Below, piece after piece: positions 1 to 11,100 of a DNA stretch of 64,000 nt. The translations under genes were made by a program, and so were the position numbers. The stretch covers positions 42,732,698 to 42,796,697 of the forward strand of contig OW121855.1 in NCBI GenBank assembly GCA_933228895.1, in the 5' to 3' direction. Below the pieces are notes generated by a model. It was not told the DNA's origin and searched no databases. It worked only from the letters and a program-made list of their open reading frames with translations. Position 1 is the stretch's first letter; every line of letters begins with the position of its first letter. The DNA comes from Platycnemis pennipes (taxonomy: Eukaryota; Arthropoda; Insecta; Odonata; Platycnemididae).

Positions 1-697
1 GTGCTGGCTCACTAATTTACTGGAAATGACCAATATTAACACTCAAACTGCAATAAAGTGCATTTTAAATATGATTTATTGTATTCCCTGAAGTTTATGA
101 AGAAAAAAAATCTGTGAATAAATATAGGATGGGTGCACTTCTAAAGTACTCTCTCTTATCTTTTCTCCTTAGTTCTGTTGGGGGTATTTTGCCAGAATAA
201 GAAAGAAGGAACTCACCTACCATTATATATCTAGTTTGCAATGTTACTACTCTTGTCTGTCTGCAAATCTATACACATAGACTACCCCTCCTATGACAAT
301 GAATTGATTTTGAGCAAATTCAGCATACTTCATCTCTGCAAATGAGGAATACTGCTGTGCATATTTCATGCATCCAGCAGTGCTGATTTGTATCGGGGTC
401 ATTCAGAAGGAAGTATATAAGAAATGCAAATAATGTTTGTTTCCACCTCTTGCAGGGTTTATTTCTTTTAAAACAGTTAATCAGAATAAATTATCATATA
501 AAAACGAGATAATTGCCTATAGAAGAGAAATTGATAGGGGTTTTGTAAAATGCACAAAATATTTGTACTTTCAGCAATCTGACCTCATGTCCACCAACAT
601 GATTGGGATTTGGTAGTTTTTGTCTTTTTTTCCCCTAGTTACTTTTAAAGGTGTGGTGATTGTTTTGTGTTGTTCATTTTTGTTTGTTCTGTCATTG
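1..697. other. AT-rich noncoding DNA
   Basis: No open frame here looks like a protein. CpG is almost absent: I count one in the first 420 bases. No repeat was recognised. Confidence 0.6.
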
Positions 698-775
698 TTC
701 CTGGTGTGGATGCACCCCCTGCCTCACACTCTCAAGGTGGCTTGCAGGGTATGTTGTAGATATAAATAATTATTG
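698..775 (+). mobile_element. 3' end remnant of a LINE
   Basis: The stretch with CACCCCCTGCC, then GGTGGCTTGCAGGGTAT and a run resembling GTAGATATAAAT matches the end of the LINE copy at 58080-58490, which has the same blocks in the same order just downstream of its coding remnant. Only the 3' untranslated tip is left. Assignment rests on this within-window match. Confidence 0.55.
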
Positions 776-2509
776 GAGCAGAGTTCAAAACCTCATTCTA
801 TTGCCACTTCTCTATGTGCAGAGTTATCTTCTCACAGTATTCTCTCTACCACTTCTGCTTTACCCTTTTTGTTTCTCTTCTAAGCTCATTTTTGTCCTTA
901 TCCCTATTTCATTGAAGAGGAATGGCATAAAATGAATTTTTTGTTACTACAATGGACATTTTTAGGCATAATTCCCAGCTTGGAAATGAGGTAATCATGG
1001 CTCATTCAGGTCTTCAACTGAGAGATGACCTAAGGTACCTCTGCCAAGAATGACAACTGTACCAGTATTCTGGGAATGGGAGCAACTTTCATGGTTCCTA
1101 TCAATGCAGCTGAAGGGGACATAAGAACAGTGCCTTTCCCACTACATCAATGTCATAATTCACAATTAGGGAATAAATATCACATATATTACAAATAAAT
1201 CAATATGTTTTTAAGGAAAAAATGAAAATTCATTTCTTAAGAGGCCTAGAATAAATAACACAAGTGTCAACCTAATTGAGTAATTCCACTGAACACTGAC
1301 ATAATTCAATACGATGCTGAGTATTCATTATTTCCACTCATTATCAGATTGCAATAATTATAGTGTCTGTATAGTTACAGCATATGATTTGAAAATGATA
1401 CATATGCACTATTCTCATAGAAGAAGCTTCGGCAATAAAATTTGTCCACAAGAACATATCATGACAGTTCAGTAATTGGGTCAATGTAAAATTAAGTATG
1501 TGTAAATATTCTTGGGTTACATAAGAAAAGGATATTTACTGAACAATATGCCCATTGGTCATCCCAGAAAACTAAAAATCTACTACATCATGGTAGATCA
1601 GCATGATGAGATATCATTGAGTAGGAAATTATGGTATTAATACAGAATGAACATATCAGATTTTTCACATTTTTATTCATAATAGTAATTTCTGTGATCT
1701 CACTAATGAATAAATTACTTAAACAAGTTTTGATGCTAAGACAGTTCACAAATTTGAAGGATGATTTCATTTTTCGCATCTAAACGTTTTACATTGTGAT
1801 TTTCTAGCATGGATTTGAAAAACATAACATTTCATTTGCCTCAAACAAATTGTGTCATTTCAAAAACAGATTTCACTTCCGTGGCATGATCAAGTATAAC
1901 TAAAATAGGAAGTATGCAGCGTTAATCACCACAAAAGACAAAGACTGTTCACACAAAATACGCATATATAACATTTTAATTATAAATGAACATTTAAAAA
2001 TGCAATATTAAACATTGTTTTTTTTCATAGGAAACAAAATCACTCCTAACACATGCATAGTAAAACCAAACAATTACTAAATAAAGACAAAAGTATGCAA
2101 AGCGAAAATGGAAACAGCATCTACATGAGAGGATGTATGATATCATGTATTACATATTTTAAAAAAAAGCATTGACCACTGGTTTCATTTCCCCATTTGA
2201 AACTTTGGGTAAAAACAGTAGCTACCAAGAGGCACTCTAATTTATTAATCAAGTACTTCACTTCTAACTACCCTTATTAGAAATTGGTTTCTGGCATAAA
2301 GGGCTTTCAAGTGGAGCTAAAACTGATTTCAGCTGCTTCCAGATATACCTACACCCACAGAATCTCCTTTTCTGTTCACACCCCAGGGCTGACACAAAGA
2401 GTATAGAAACACCAAACCAATTTTAGTTTGATATATCATCAACCAGGAAGACAGGGGGCTGATTACACAGCGTTAAACTAGGCAAACACCTAATTGCATT
2501 TTCAATTCA
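776..2509. other. AT-rich noncoding DNA
   Basis: Short random open frames only. No domain, RNA gene or clear repeat was seen. Confidence 0.55.
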
Positions 2510-2837
2510 ATAACCCTCTTAGTGCAAGCCCAATTCACTCAGTATGTACAAAAAATGCCAAGTTTTTCTTTATGGAAATATATGTTTTTGGTTGGGAATT
2601 TATGTAAAACCTAATATAAATACTTTGAAGTCAAATCTCTTAAATATACTCTATAATGTCACAGGACATTCAGGAAAAAATTCAAAACCATTGTCTTCAC
2701 ACCATTAAATAATACAGCATTGATAATTTTAAGCATAAGGGTCAAATGCTTCAAGTAAATAGATTGACATCCTGGCATAATTTGCCCATGCCCCAAGGGC
2801 TGAAAGATCAGCCACCTAGAACTGCTATAAGGGTTAA
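2510..2837 (+). mobile_element. piggyBac-like MITE, copy 1
   Basis: This block aligns along its length with 35684-35998. Shared stretches include a CTCTTAGTG-like start, CTTTGAAGTCAAAT, CTATAATG, CCCAAGG and ATCAGCCA, and both end in ATAAGGGTTAA. The ends are roughly inverted (TAACCCT at left, AGGGTTA at right). In the second copy they abut TTAA, the target duplicated by piggyBac-type elements; here the left TTAA is degraded. It is non-coding. Confidence 0.5.
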
Positions 2838-3960
2838 AAGAAAAATAGCAACATTTGCTATTTAATAAGGGTTATGGGTAATTTGCCCATGAATAAAAGT
2901 TCAGATTCCACAATATACAGGTCTGCTGTGTACAGTGATGGTTAGGTCCCAGTGAAACCTGTTGATATGCATCTAAATTCTAGATAAATCTCAGCCAAAC
3001 ATAACTCCCTTGGTGCCACAACACAATACCATGATCACATTCAACAACTCATTCATCCAGTATTTGCTGTGTGTCTGTCAACTACCACGCCATACAATTC
3101 AAACATCTGGGTGAGAACCCAAAGCCGCAATTGTGGCTTTTCTCTCATCAAGTACCTATAGTTATCAATAATGCAGACTCATCATAGAAGAGAAAAATTC
3201 ATAGTAAATGTCTCAAAGACTAGCTTTACCAACTGACAATGGTGTCTTAATGAACAGGAAAAAATTTGAAGAATTGGCATCATATTTTTCCTTTCCTAAT
3301 GGCAATTAAAAGATGAGGGTAACATGTTTGCACATGTAATAAAGATCCATGATCAGGCCCCAGATACTATACAACTATAAGGTACATTTATCTTTGCAGC
3401 AGACACAACCCATTACTTTCCTAACATATCCCTTTCATGGCAATATAAATTAGTAAGTTTATGATTTGCATCCACTCAGGTAGTATAGGACATCCAGTAA
3501 TCATAAGACTGTTTAAAAACTAATATGGAAATTTGAAACAAGTGACTGTACTGGGATAAAAGGCCTTGAGAAAATGCACATACTTCTCAAAAACACTTAC
3601 TTAAGGTCAAGGGCCTAGAGTAGATTTTTGTTTCTTGAAATAAACTTCACTTTATGACTTTATAATGCAAAAGCAAGTTGAAAAAATGAGAACTTCTGGC
3701 AATTTGAATCCATAATCACATCATTAACATCACATAATGAACATAATCAGCAAATTCATTTCTTTTACTCGGAAACGTTTGAAAAGACTTAAACTCAAAT
3801 AATCAGTGTTTAGCCTAAAATACAACATGGTTACGTATTATAAATTTTATGAATGCTTATGGTAAATCAATAAAACAAATATACAAATGGCACAATGTAG
3901 GACACTGTGTCACGTAAAACAACAAGAAATGGTACATCAGACTTCATAGATTAATAGAGC
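2838..3960. other. AT-rich noncoding DNA
   Basis: No gene, RNA or repeat was recognised. The stretch is CpG-poor like its neighbours. Confidence 0.5.
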
Positions 3961-4484
3961 AATGGGGGCGTTTACTTCAAACTAAAATCGATATTTTGTA
4001 CACGATATCATTAGATGGAAACAAAAAATGAATTTTAGTGAAAAAATTAATCTACTAACCAGAGCCATCCACTCCGAAATTAAAATAAGCAAAAGGTGAC
4101 ACCCACTGAATGAGCCGCATAGAGAATTACTATGCCAGCCCTTTCTTAACTGTCTTTAGGGAAAGAGAAGTACTGGAGTGGGGGGGATGAGAAATGGTCT
4201 GCCTGAAAGGATCCTGTCACAACCTCTTCCATTGGCAGAGTCAGCTCTGAGTCCCCCATTGTGATAAGGCAAAGGAGCTTCTCGGTCGCAGTTGTGATTA
4301 GACGAAGTGGGTGACATACAACTCCTATGCAAGCCCACTTTTCCAAAAGGGTTAAAAACATCAGTTTTTTGCCACTTATAACCCGAGAACTAATTGATGG
4401 ATCAAAGAACAGAAAAATATGGGTCTTTTTATTTTACAAATCTATCAGATTTGGAAATAAAAAAATATGGTGAACAACCCCATT
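3961..4484 (-). mobile_element. Terminal-inverted-repeat MITE family, copy 1
   Basis: A 524-bp non-coding element that is the reverse-complement relative of 43665-44207. Shared landmarks are the AATGGGGGCGTTTAC terminus, the GGTGACACCCAC block, a G-run near the middle, GGCAGAGTCAGCT, CCCTTT-type runs and the TTTTATTTTACAAA block. The ends form an inverted repeat of about 15 bp (AATGGGG-CGTTTAC type). No convincing target-site duplication is visible, so the superfamily is not assigned. Two short open frames inside are chance. Confidence 0.7.
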
Positions 4485-6041
4485 GGGTCCTATTTGGAAT
4501 GCTAAAGAAATGCATCCAACTAACAAGAAACATCGGGAAATTTCACTTGGTCACTATCATCATCAGCAAAAGAAATGGTCATCATGAGCAACTTGGCCAA
4601 CACAGCAAATCTGATTTCTCTCGATGTTGCCACATAATGACATTTTAGTAGTTCTTTTTTGTATTTTGGGAAATTTTTACACATGATGAATATTTGCTTT
4701 CATTTCCAAGGAATGAAAGTCCTGATTATGCTATTGCACTACAGCACACATGTGCAGTGGAGCCAACCTCAACAGTAACACATCAAATATTTTGAAAAAC
4801 AATACTGAAATTCTATAAAATAAATATATTCCATTAAGGTAAGCATAACTTTAAAATGGTCCCGTCACAGAGAGGGGAGATGCCCATCATCATGGACATG
4901 GTATGAAATATTTCTACGGCAATTACAAATATATATATGCAAGTAAGTAATTTATATTGCTCAATTTTATCTTTTGAACAAGGCTTCAGCCATCTGGGCA
5001 GCTATTCTGAATGCTTTGGCAACCACATCATGAGCCAAAATAGTGACACATTATCAGGGAATGATGGCACTATATGTCAAAAGACCAGAGTTGTTATTTT
5101 GGCTTATACTGTGGTAGCTAAATCACTTAGAATGGCAGCCCAGAACTGCTAAAAAATTATCAATATGAAATAGGTACCACTAAACATTTTAATGACCTGC
5201 TACCTGTGACAAGTATCTTTTCAATGGATGAGATCATAACTTAAGGAAAGAAATCAAGGAGCCATTGTCACCATTAAGCTAAAATAGGGTAATTATAATA
5301 TGTCACAGGAGCATTCAAATACCATATGGATAACACTGAAATACAAATGCATTTACCTGTTCCACACCAGGATTTCATTAACTGCCTCTACAATGACTTC
5401 TGCTTCTAACCATGGAAAATATGACATAAAAATCACTCAAACACACAAAGGTGTGAATATTTCAGAATACAAATATTTGAATTCTGCCTCCAAGGAACAT
5501 TTAATGTGAAGTTTTTTTCCTGGTGTTCAGTAATAGATTACTGCAGTAGAGCTCACCAATATTCATAAAATCAAAGACAAATATTGGCTACAGCTGCAAA
5601 TACTTTCGAAGAAAATGACTGTATTTTCTAACAATAATGACGATAAATATATATGTTTAAATTACTCAAAATTATACCCATTTTGCACATAATTTAAAAC
5701 AGTGAACTTGACATCACCAACGATTCTGAATATCTCTGGGCATATAATGTTGCAATCTAATACTCAATACTGGCATTGTAACTCGAAATTTTGGAAAAAG
5801 CTACACATTGGTATAAATTAATGTGATTACACCACAAACTTACCAAAAGAACAAGGCATGACAAGTTATGTTTAACATTTCAGTTGAGGTAAATTTGGAG
5901 TTTTAGTCAGAATAACTCTAAGCTCTCTGATCACAGATGACTTTCCTTGGATTTCTTATTTTTTATAAGATACAAATGCCCTACTCAATGGTAGATTATG
6001 AAAATTTTCTTGGCCTACCATTAATAAATCAACATTATTAG
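4485..6041. other. AT-rich noncoding DNA
   Basis: Short open frames without recognisable domains. No RNA gene was seen. Confidence 0.5.
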
Positions 6042-6388
6042 AAAGATATATAAGAAAGAAATTTCTACAAAGACACTCATCAATGTTTTCAACGTAATTT
6101 CCATGTCACAAAAATATTTATAAGCTAGATCCCCTTATTAACCTCTAAATTCAAGGAAATTCAACGAATATTAGCAAGAAAAATACGACTCCATGGTTTG
6201 AATGTCAGTCTTCTAAAGATATATAAGAAAGAAATTTCTACAAAGACACTCATCAATGTTTTCAACGTAATTTTCATGTCACAAAAATATTTATAAGCTA
6301 GATCCCCTTATTAACCTCTAAATCCAAGGAAATTCAACGAATATTAGCAAGAAAAATACGACTCCATGGTTTGAATGTCAGTCTTCTA
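6042..6388. repeat. 173-bp tandem duplication
   Basis: Two head-to-tail copies, 6042-6214 and 6215-6387/8, offset by exactly 173 bases. I see only about two substitutions (TTTCCATG/TTTTCATG and AATTCAAGG/AATCCAAGG), so the duplication is recent. It is non-coding. Confidence 0.9.
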
Positions 6389-6962
6389 GATAGGTCACAT
6401 AGAAAACATTTGTCTGAATAATTCTAAAGAGTTCTAAGTAACTGTATCTCAATAGGAGGCGTCATAGCTTGCCGATTATTGCACTGAAAATGTTGTAAAG
6501 CATCATTTGAAAAATAAGCACTATGCCTGATGCCGAAAAAAATGATAAATATCTGCAAAATATTTTTTTTTAATTTTTCACTATGGGTGATTGAGATTCC
6601 TAACCAAGAAGTGGAATAAAAGAATGCTAAAGTCATCGTAAGTGAAAATCACAAGTAGAGAACCGCACATAGTGAGTAGGCGTCATCCACATGATTCTCT
6701 GGACAATACCTTAACTTTGACAGGAAATAAAGTTTTCAGTATTCCATCTTGAGCATTCAATTGGATGGCATCTATTAAGTAATACTTCTTGATTCAATTC
6801 AGTACACACATTACAAATATCATAAGAAACAGTAGAAGTCCTAAGCGGTTGGGTTATTTTGTTTGGTCCGAACAAGAATTAGTCATAGCTTAAAGAACTT
6901 TTGAATTCGGTGAAACAAAATTTTGATCGAGAGAGTCCTTTCCCTAAAACGTACAATACCAT
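6389..6962 (-). other. PDCL 3' flank / likely 3' UTR
   Basis: Lies just downstream of the PDCL stop codon. A minus-strand ATTAAA hexamer near 6570-6575, about 390 bases past the stop, is a possible polyadenylation signal. No other gene was seen. Confidence 0.35.
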
Positions 6963-7826
6963 TCATTCAAGGCTTAAATCACTGTCTTCATCCTCTTCAT
7001 GGGGCAGTTGGCTGATTTGAGGAACACAGGTCTTATCAGGAATCATACCATGTTCGATGAGAAAACTTTCAACATCACATGCAAAAAAATCTTCTCCAAA
7101 CTCATCAGTCAAGCGCACAAAATTCCCTACGAGTTGTCCAGCTTTGTAAACAAGCAAAGCAGGCACACCACTAACTTTGAAGTGCTGACTTAAGCCCGCC
7201 AGGGACCCTTTCATTTTACAGAACTTCACTTCACTGTACTTTTGACTGAGATGTATTAGACAGCCATTCATTGCTTCACATCCAGCAACCGATTCTTCAA
7301 AAATATGGACAACGATCGTAACATTTTTCTTTTCTTTGTCGACCGCATCAAGGAATTCTTGACCAGTAGTGAGATTAATCACTTTCCCGAACTTAGGCAC
7401 GTTCGAGGACTGAAGTAACATTTCATTCATTCTTTTCTGCATGTACTCTTGAAGAAATTTATCGGAAAACAACTCTTTTAAGTCAGGATCCTTTTCGGCC
7501 TCGGCTTTTTCTCTCTCCTCGTCCAATGCAGACTGGCAAGTAATAGACAGTTTTTTAATTAGCTCCAGTCTGTCCATTTTTTCTTCCTCCAATTTCTGTT
7601 TTTCCAACTGTTTGAATTTCTGCCAGTCATTTAGAACGCCTTTAGGTCCAGTATTTGAGGCGGTACCAGACCATTTTGAAGCATCGCCAACTGTTCCTTC
7701 CATCGAAGATGGCACAGCACCAGCATCCTTGTTTTCTGATTCCTCGTCGTCTTCTTCACCTTCACTGCTGCTGCTACAATAATACTCGGCTTTCTCTCCG
7801 AGAATTTTATCTTCTAAGGTTGACAT
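6963..7826 (-). CDS. PDCL: Phosducin-like protein (PhLP1), single-exon gene
   Basis: Cytosolic co-chaperone that works with the CCT/TRiC chaperonin to fold G-protein beta subunits and assemble beta-gamma dimers (family knowledge). The 287-residue product matches the animal PhLP1 layout. An N-terminal MSTLEDKILGEKAEYY block and acidic serine-rich stretch (residues 1-32) come first. The family signature TGPKGVLNDW follows at about 59-68, then a charged helical segment (69-135). A thioredoxin-like domain (about 140-265) contains EAMNGC and GNFVRLTDEFGEDFFA. The C-terminal tail is acidic and ends EDSDLSLE. Vertebrate PhLP1 is about 300 residues, so the length fits. The start at 7826 has a favourable AAGATGT context and gives the expected N-terminus. 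The frame is intact with no introns. It is divergently paired with APC4. Confidence 0.95.
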   Translation of the reverse strand: MSTLEDKILGEKAEYYCSSSSEGEEDDEESENKDAGAVPSSMEGTVGDASKWSGTASNTGPKGVLNDWQKFKQLEKQKLEEEKMDRLELIKKLSITCQSALDEEREKAEAEKDPDLKELFSDKFLQEYMQKRMNEMLLQSSNVPKFGKVINLTTGQEFLDAVDKEKKNVTIVVHIFEESVAGCEAMNGCLIHLSQKYSEVKFCKMKGSLAGLSQHFKVSGVPALLVYKAGQLVGNFVRLTDEFGEDFFACDVESFLIEHGMIPDKTCVPQISQLPHEEDEDSDLSLE

Positions 7827-8105
7827 CTTCTAATCGCAACGATTCGACAGCTTTATACAACAAATTTCGCTGTACTGCACGATATAAACAATACCAGATA
7901 TTTGTTTTGTTTGGAGACAAACGAGCATCGCTAATTTGAAACACGAAACGGAACAACTGCGGTTTTGTCCCAAACAAACGAAAGCGTTTATTCGATTGGC
8001 GCCTCTGCAAAAATGTTTGTAATGAAATATTCGTGCAATTGACTGCACGGCCGGATTGTTTTCGTATATTTGGTTTCTAAGTAGTACTATAATAACCTAA
8101 ACAAA
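7827..8105. promoter_or_regulatory. Bidirectional CpG-rich promoter between PDCL and APC4
   Basis: Only 279 bases separate the two divergent start codons, so both 5' UTRs and core promoters must lie here (or extend into first introns). From 7830 to 8250 I count roughly 30 CpG, about one per 13 bases, against one in the first 420 bases of the window. I see no obvious TATA box. This is the usual look of a housekeeping promoter kept free of germline methylation. The promoter role is inferred from gene layout and composition. Confidence 0.7.
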
Positions 8106-11100
8106 ATGTCTTCGTCAAACGCGATGCGGCAAGTGGAAGAGCGGCGTGTAGCTAACGAAATAGACCTGATGGTATGGTCTAACCGTATGGATTTGTTGGC
8201 GCTGTCCAATATACGAGGTAAACAAAGTCGATATGCTCGTTGAAATGAAGATTTTACCGACTTTTAGCGTTATGAGCAGTATCATCGCTTTATTTACAAC
8301 GCTTAGAATGTGAAGTGATAACGTTACACGTATTGTGAATCTCAATTCATATTGTTATTTCCGTGTATGTATATACCCTTACGACTCCGATACTTCTGTA
8401 TTGATGGAGTATCATCTTGGTTTAAGGTATAACTCATGAAAGAAGTACCGCTGATTATGCATGAAATGTCAATTCTATATTTAGTGTGATTAAGAATCCC
8501 AGTGAAGAAAAATGTTACAATGGATGCCATTCTAGTGGGGTATATATTGTGTTACGAACTCATTTGCCATTATTAATGGTTGGTATGGGTTTCAAAATAT
8601 TTTCGAGTTGTTAAATTACTCTCACAAGCCATAAAATTAACGATTAGGTATGGAATGTGCCGATGAACTTTATTAAGTTTTATATCACTTTTTTTTACAG
8701 GTGAAGTTGCTTTGCATCGTTTGTCATGGCAGAAAGTGTGGTCTTTGCCTCCTCCGTCTGAAAACTGCACTGTGAAAGGAATAGCTTGGAGACCTGATGG
8801 CAAAGTCATTGCTATTGCTTATAGTTCAGGTAATCACCTAATGAGTGGAACAATATCCGGTTGTGCCAACGGTAATACTTGAATGAGCCGACACTTGCTG
8901 CCATGAAGCTTCAGGACTTAATCCAAGTAACTTATGCTGTGTTTCAGTAAAGACCCATAATTGAATACCATGAATAATGACTTTGCTTAGTTTTTTTTGC
9001 ATATCGCCAGAATGGTTAAATACGTAGTTACATTGGTATTTTGGATTCTAGTATTTACATTTTGATACCTATAATGGCTTCCTCAGAGTGGCTCATGATG
9101 TTGAGATGTCCAAGCATTGTAGTCAGTGTAGTCTCATGTAATAAACATCAACTTTCCCTTCTCAGCACTTACTTCAGGTCTAGCCTCCTATTTTCTAATC
9201 TCTTATATAAATTTCTCTATCTCACTGACTGGGCTAATTGCAACCTTTGTCTGTTTTGCCTGTGTAGTGACTGAGTAAAGTGAATCGTGCCAATTTTTAT
9301 GGAGTGATGAATGGATGAAATTAGATATTCTTAGTGTTTTGTCTGGTGACCTATAAAATATAAACCCAAATAGAAAGAATTATAGAGATGGAATATCTAG
9401 TCAAGAAAATTTAGATGAGAAAGCTGTAAGTGTCATCTGTCTGCTGCGTTAGGGAAGTAGTTAATATGCCTGAAAACCCTAAGGGTCATCTTGGGTTTGA
9501 GTCATGACCAGTGTGTCTTGTGTGGTTATAAAAAATGTTCATCTAATTATAAAAATGATCATCAATAGTCATCCCAATATTGCTTTGATGCAGTCCATTA
9601 CCTAATGATCCTTCTAGTGTCTAATCTCCATATAATTATTTAATTGTGTTTTACATCCTTGTATTTTATCCATGTTATACCATTACATTTTATGAGAATA
9701 TCATGACTCAGTTTTCATGTGATCATATTGTAGTCTCATTTTCATATAAGGATGTTCACTTTCAAAACCTCTTGTGTAGCTATTTAGACTGCTCATTACA
9801 TCTTCATAATTCCCCTGTAACACCACATTTTAAAACCTTCGTGTCTCTCCTATTCTGCAGCTGTTATTATCCATGACTCACTCCCACAGAGCACCATGCT
9901 TCAGGTTTACATTCTAAAGGCTGCTTTACACAGTACAATTTCTTGTACAAACGCTTGTATGAACTGAACAATATTGTATGTTTGTCTGAATGGAATTAGA
10001 ACAGGTTCTATTTTCCTAACAGTCATTCAGACATTCGCACAAGCATTCACACAATTTGCTGCTTTGCACAGTACAATTTCCTCATACAAGTGTTTGTACA
10101 AGAAATTATGCAAAAAATGGTATCATGTAAAGCAGCCTTAATGAAATGTTTCCTAACTTTTAAGCTTGCATTTTCAGTTTTTAGTGTAGTTTTCTTGTGG
10201 TAGAATGTCATCTTCATATAGACTTTTGATTATTTCCTTTTTGTTAGATTCATAGCTGATTATTTAATCTCTGTAAACAGCTAAACTTTTGCCTTTGTTT
10301 CCATTATTTTATTATGATCCTCCTTCTGCATATCTACTTCGGAACATAAATTTGCTTTTTTTGTTAACCCTCTGGAGGTAGGCATCTTGTCTTCATCCAC
10401 TTTATGTTAATCAGTATATTTCTCTTCTTTTTCTTTCATAAAAGTTAACGGTTCCTAAATTGCAAAATGATAGTTTTTCCAAATGTACTGTGCTCCAATC
10501 CTTCTTGTTGGTTCACTTAATGGCTGTATATATACAGACCTTAAAAGCCAATAGGGATTGGGCATATCCTTGCCTTACTCCTTTCTTAATCTTATTTATT
10601 TTCTCCTTGTGCCAGGTGTCACCAAAACCACCTGGTTTTATATAAATGGTAAATCACCCTTCTATCATTTTATAACGGGACCAAATTTACTTTACATCAT
10701 TTCTGATGAAAGTGCAAGGATTTTCAGTTGTAGCATAATAAGTATATGTGAATACTCATGTGGGATTAGGGTGTGAAGGGATGGAGAATGGGAGGTGTCT
10801 CATGTGAACTCCTTTTCCATACTTAGAATATTCCTCCACTAGCTGCCAACTAAAATTCTCCCTTCTTCCTTCACCTCCCACCAATTGCGGAATAAACTGT
10901 AGCAATTGAACAATTTCAAATAGTTCTCCTTCTTTCACGAGGATTAATGGAAATAAGATTTTTGGCCAAGTGAAAATGCATCTAATGTATGCGAGTGATA
11001 CAGCAGTGCTGTCTGAGCTATTTATTTATCTATGTATTTATTACCATTTTTATATGAGGTGCATGCATCTATATCAGTCATTGTAAATGAATGAAATTAC

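Noticed and set aside
660..935. 91-codon plus-strand open frame
   Set aside because: Overlaps a LINE 3' UTR remnant; hydrophobic composition comes from T-rich DNA.
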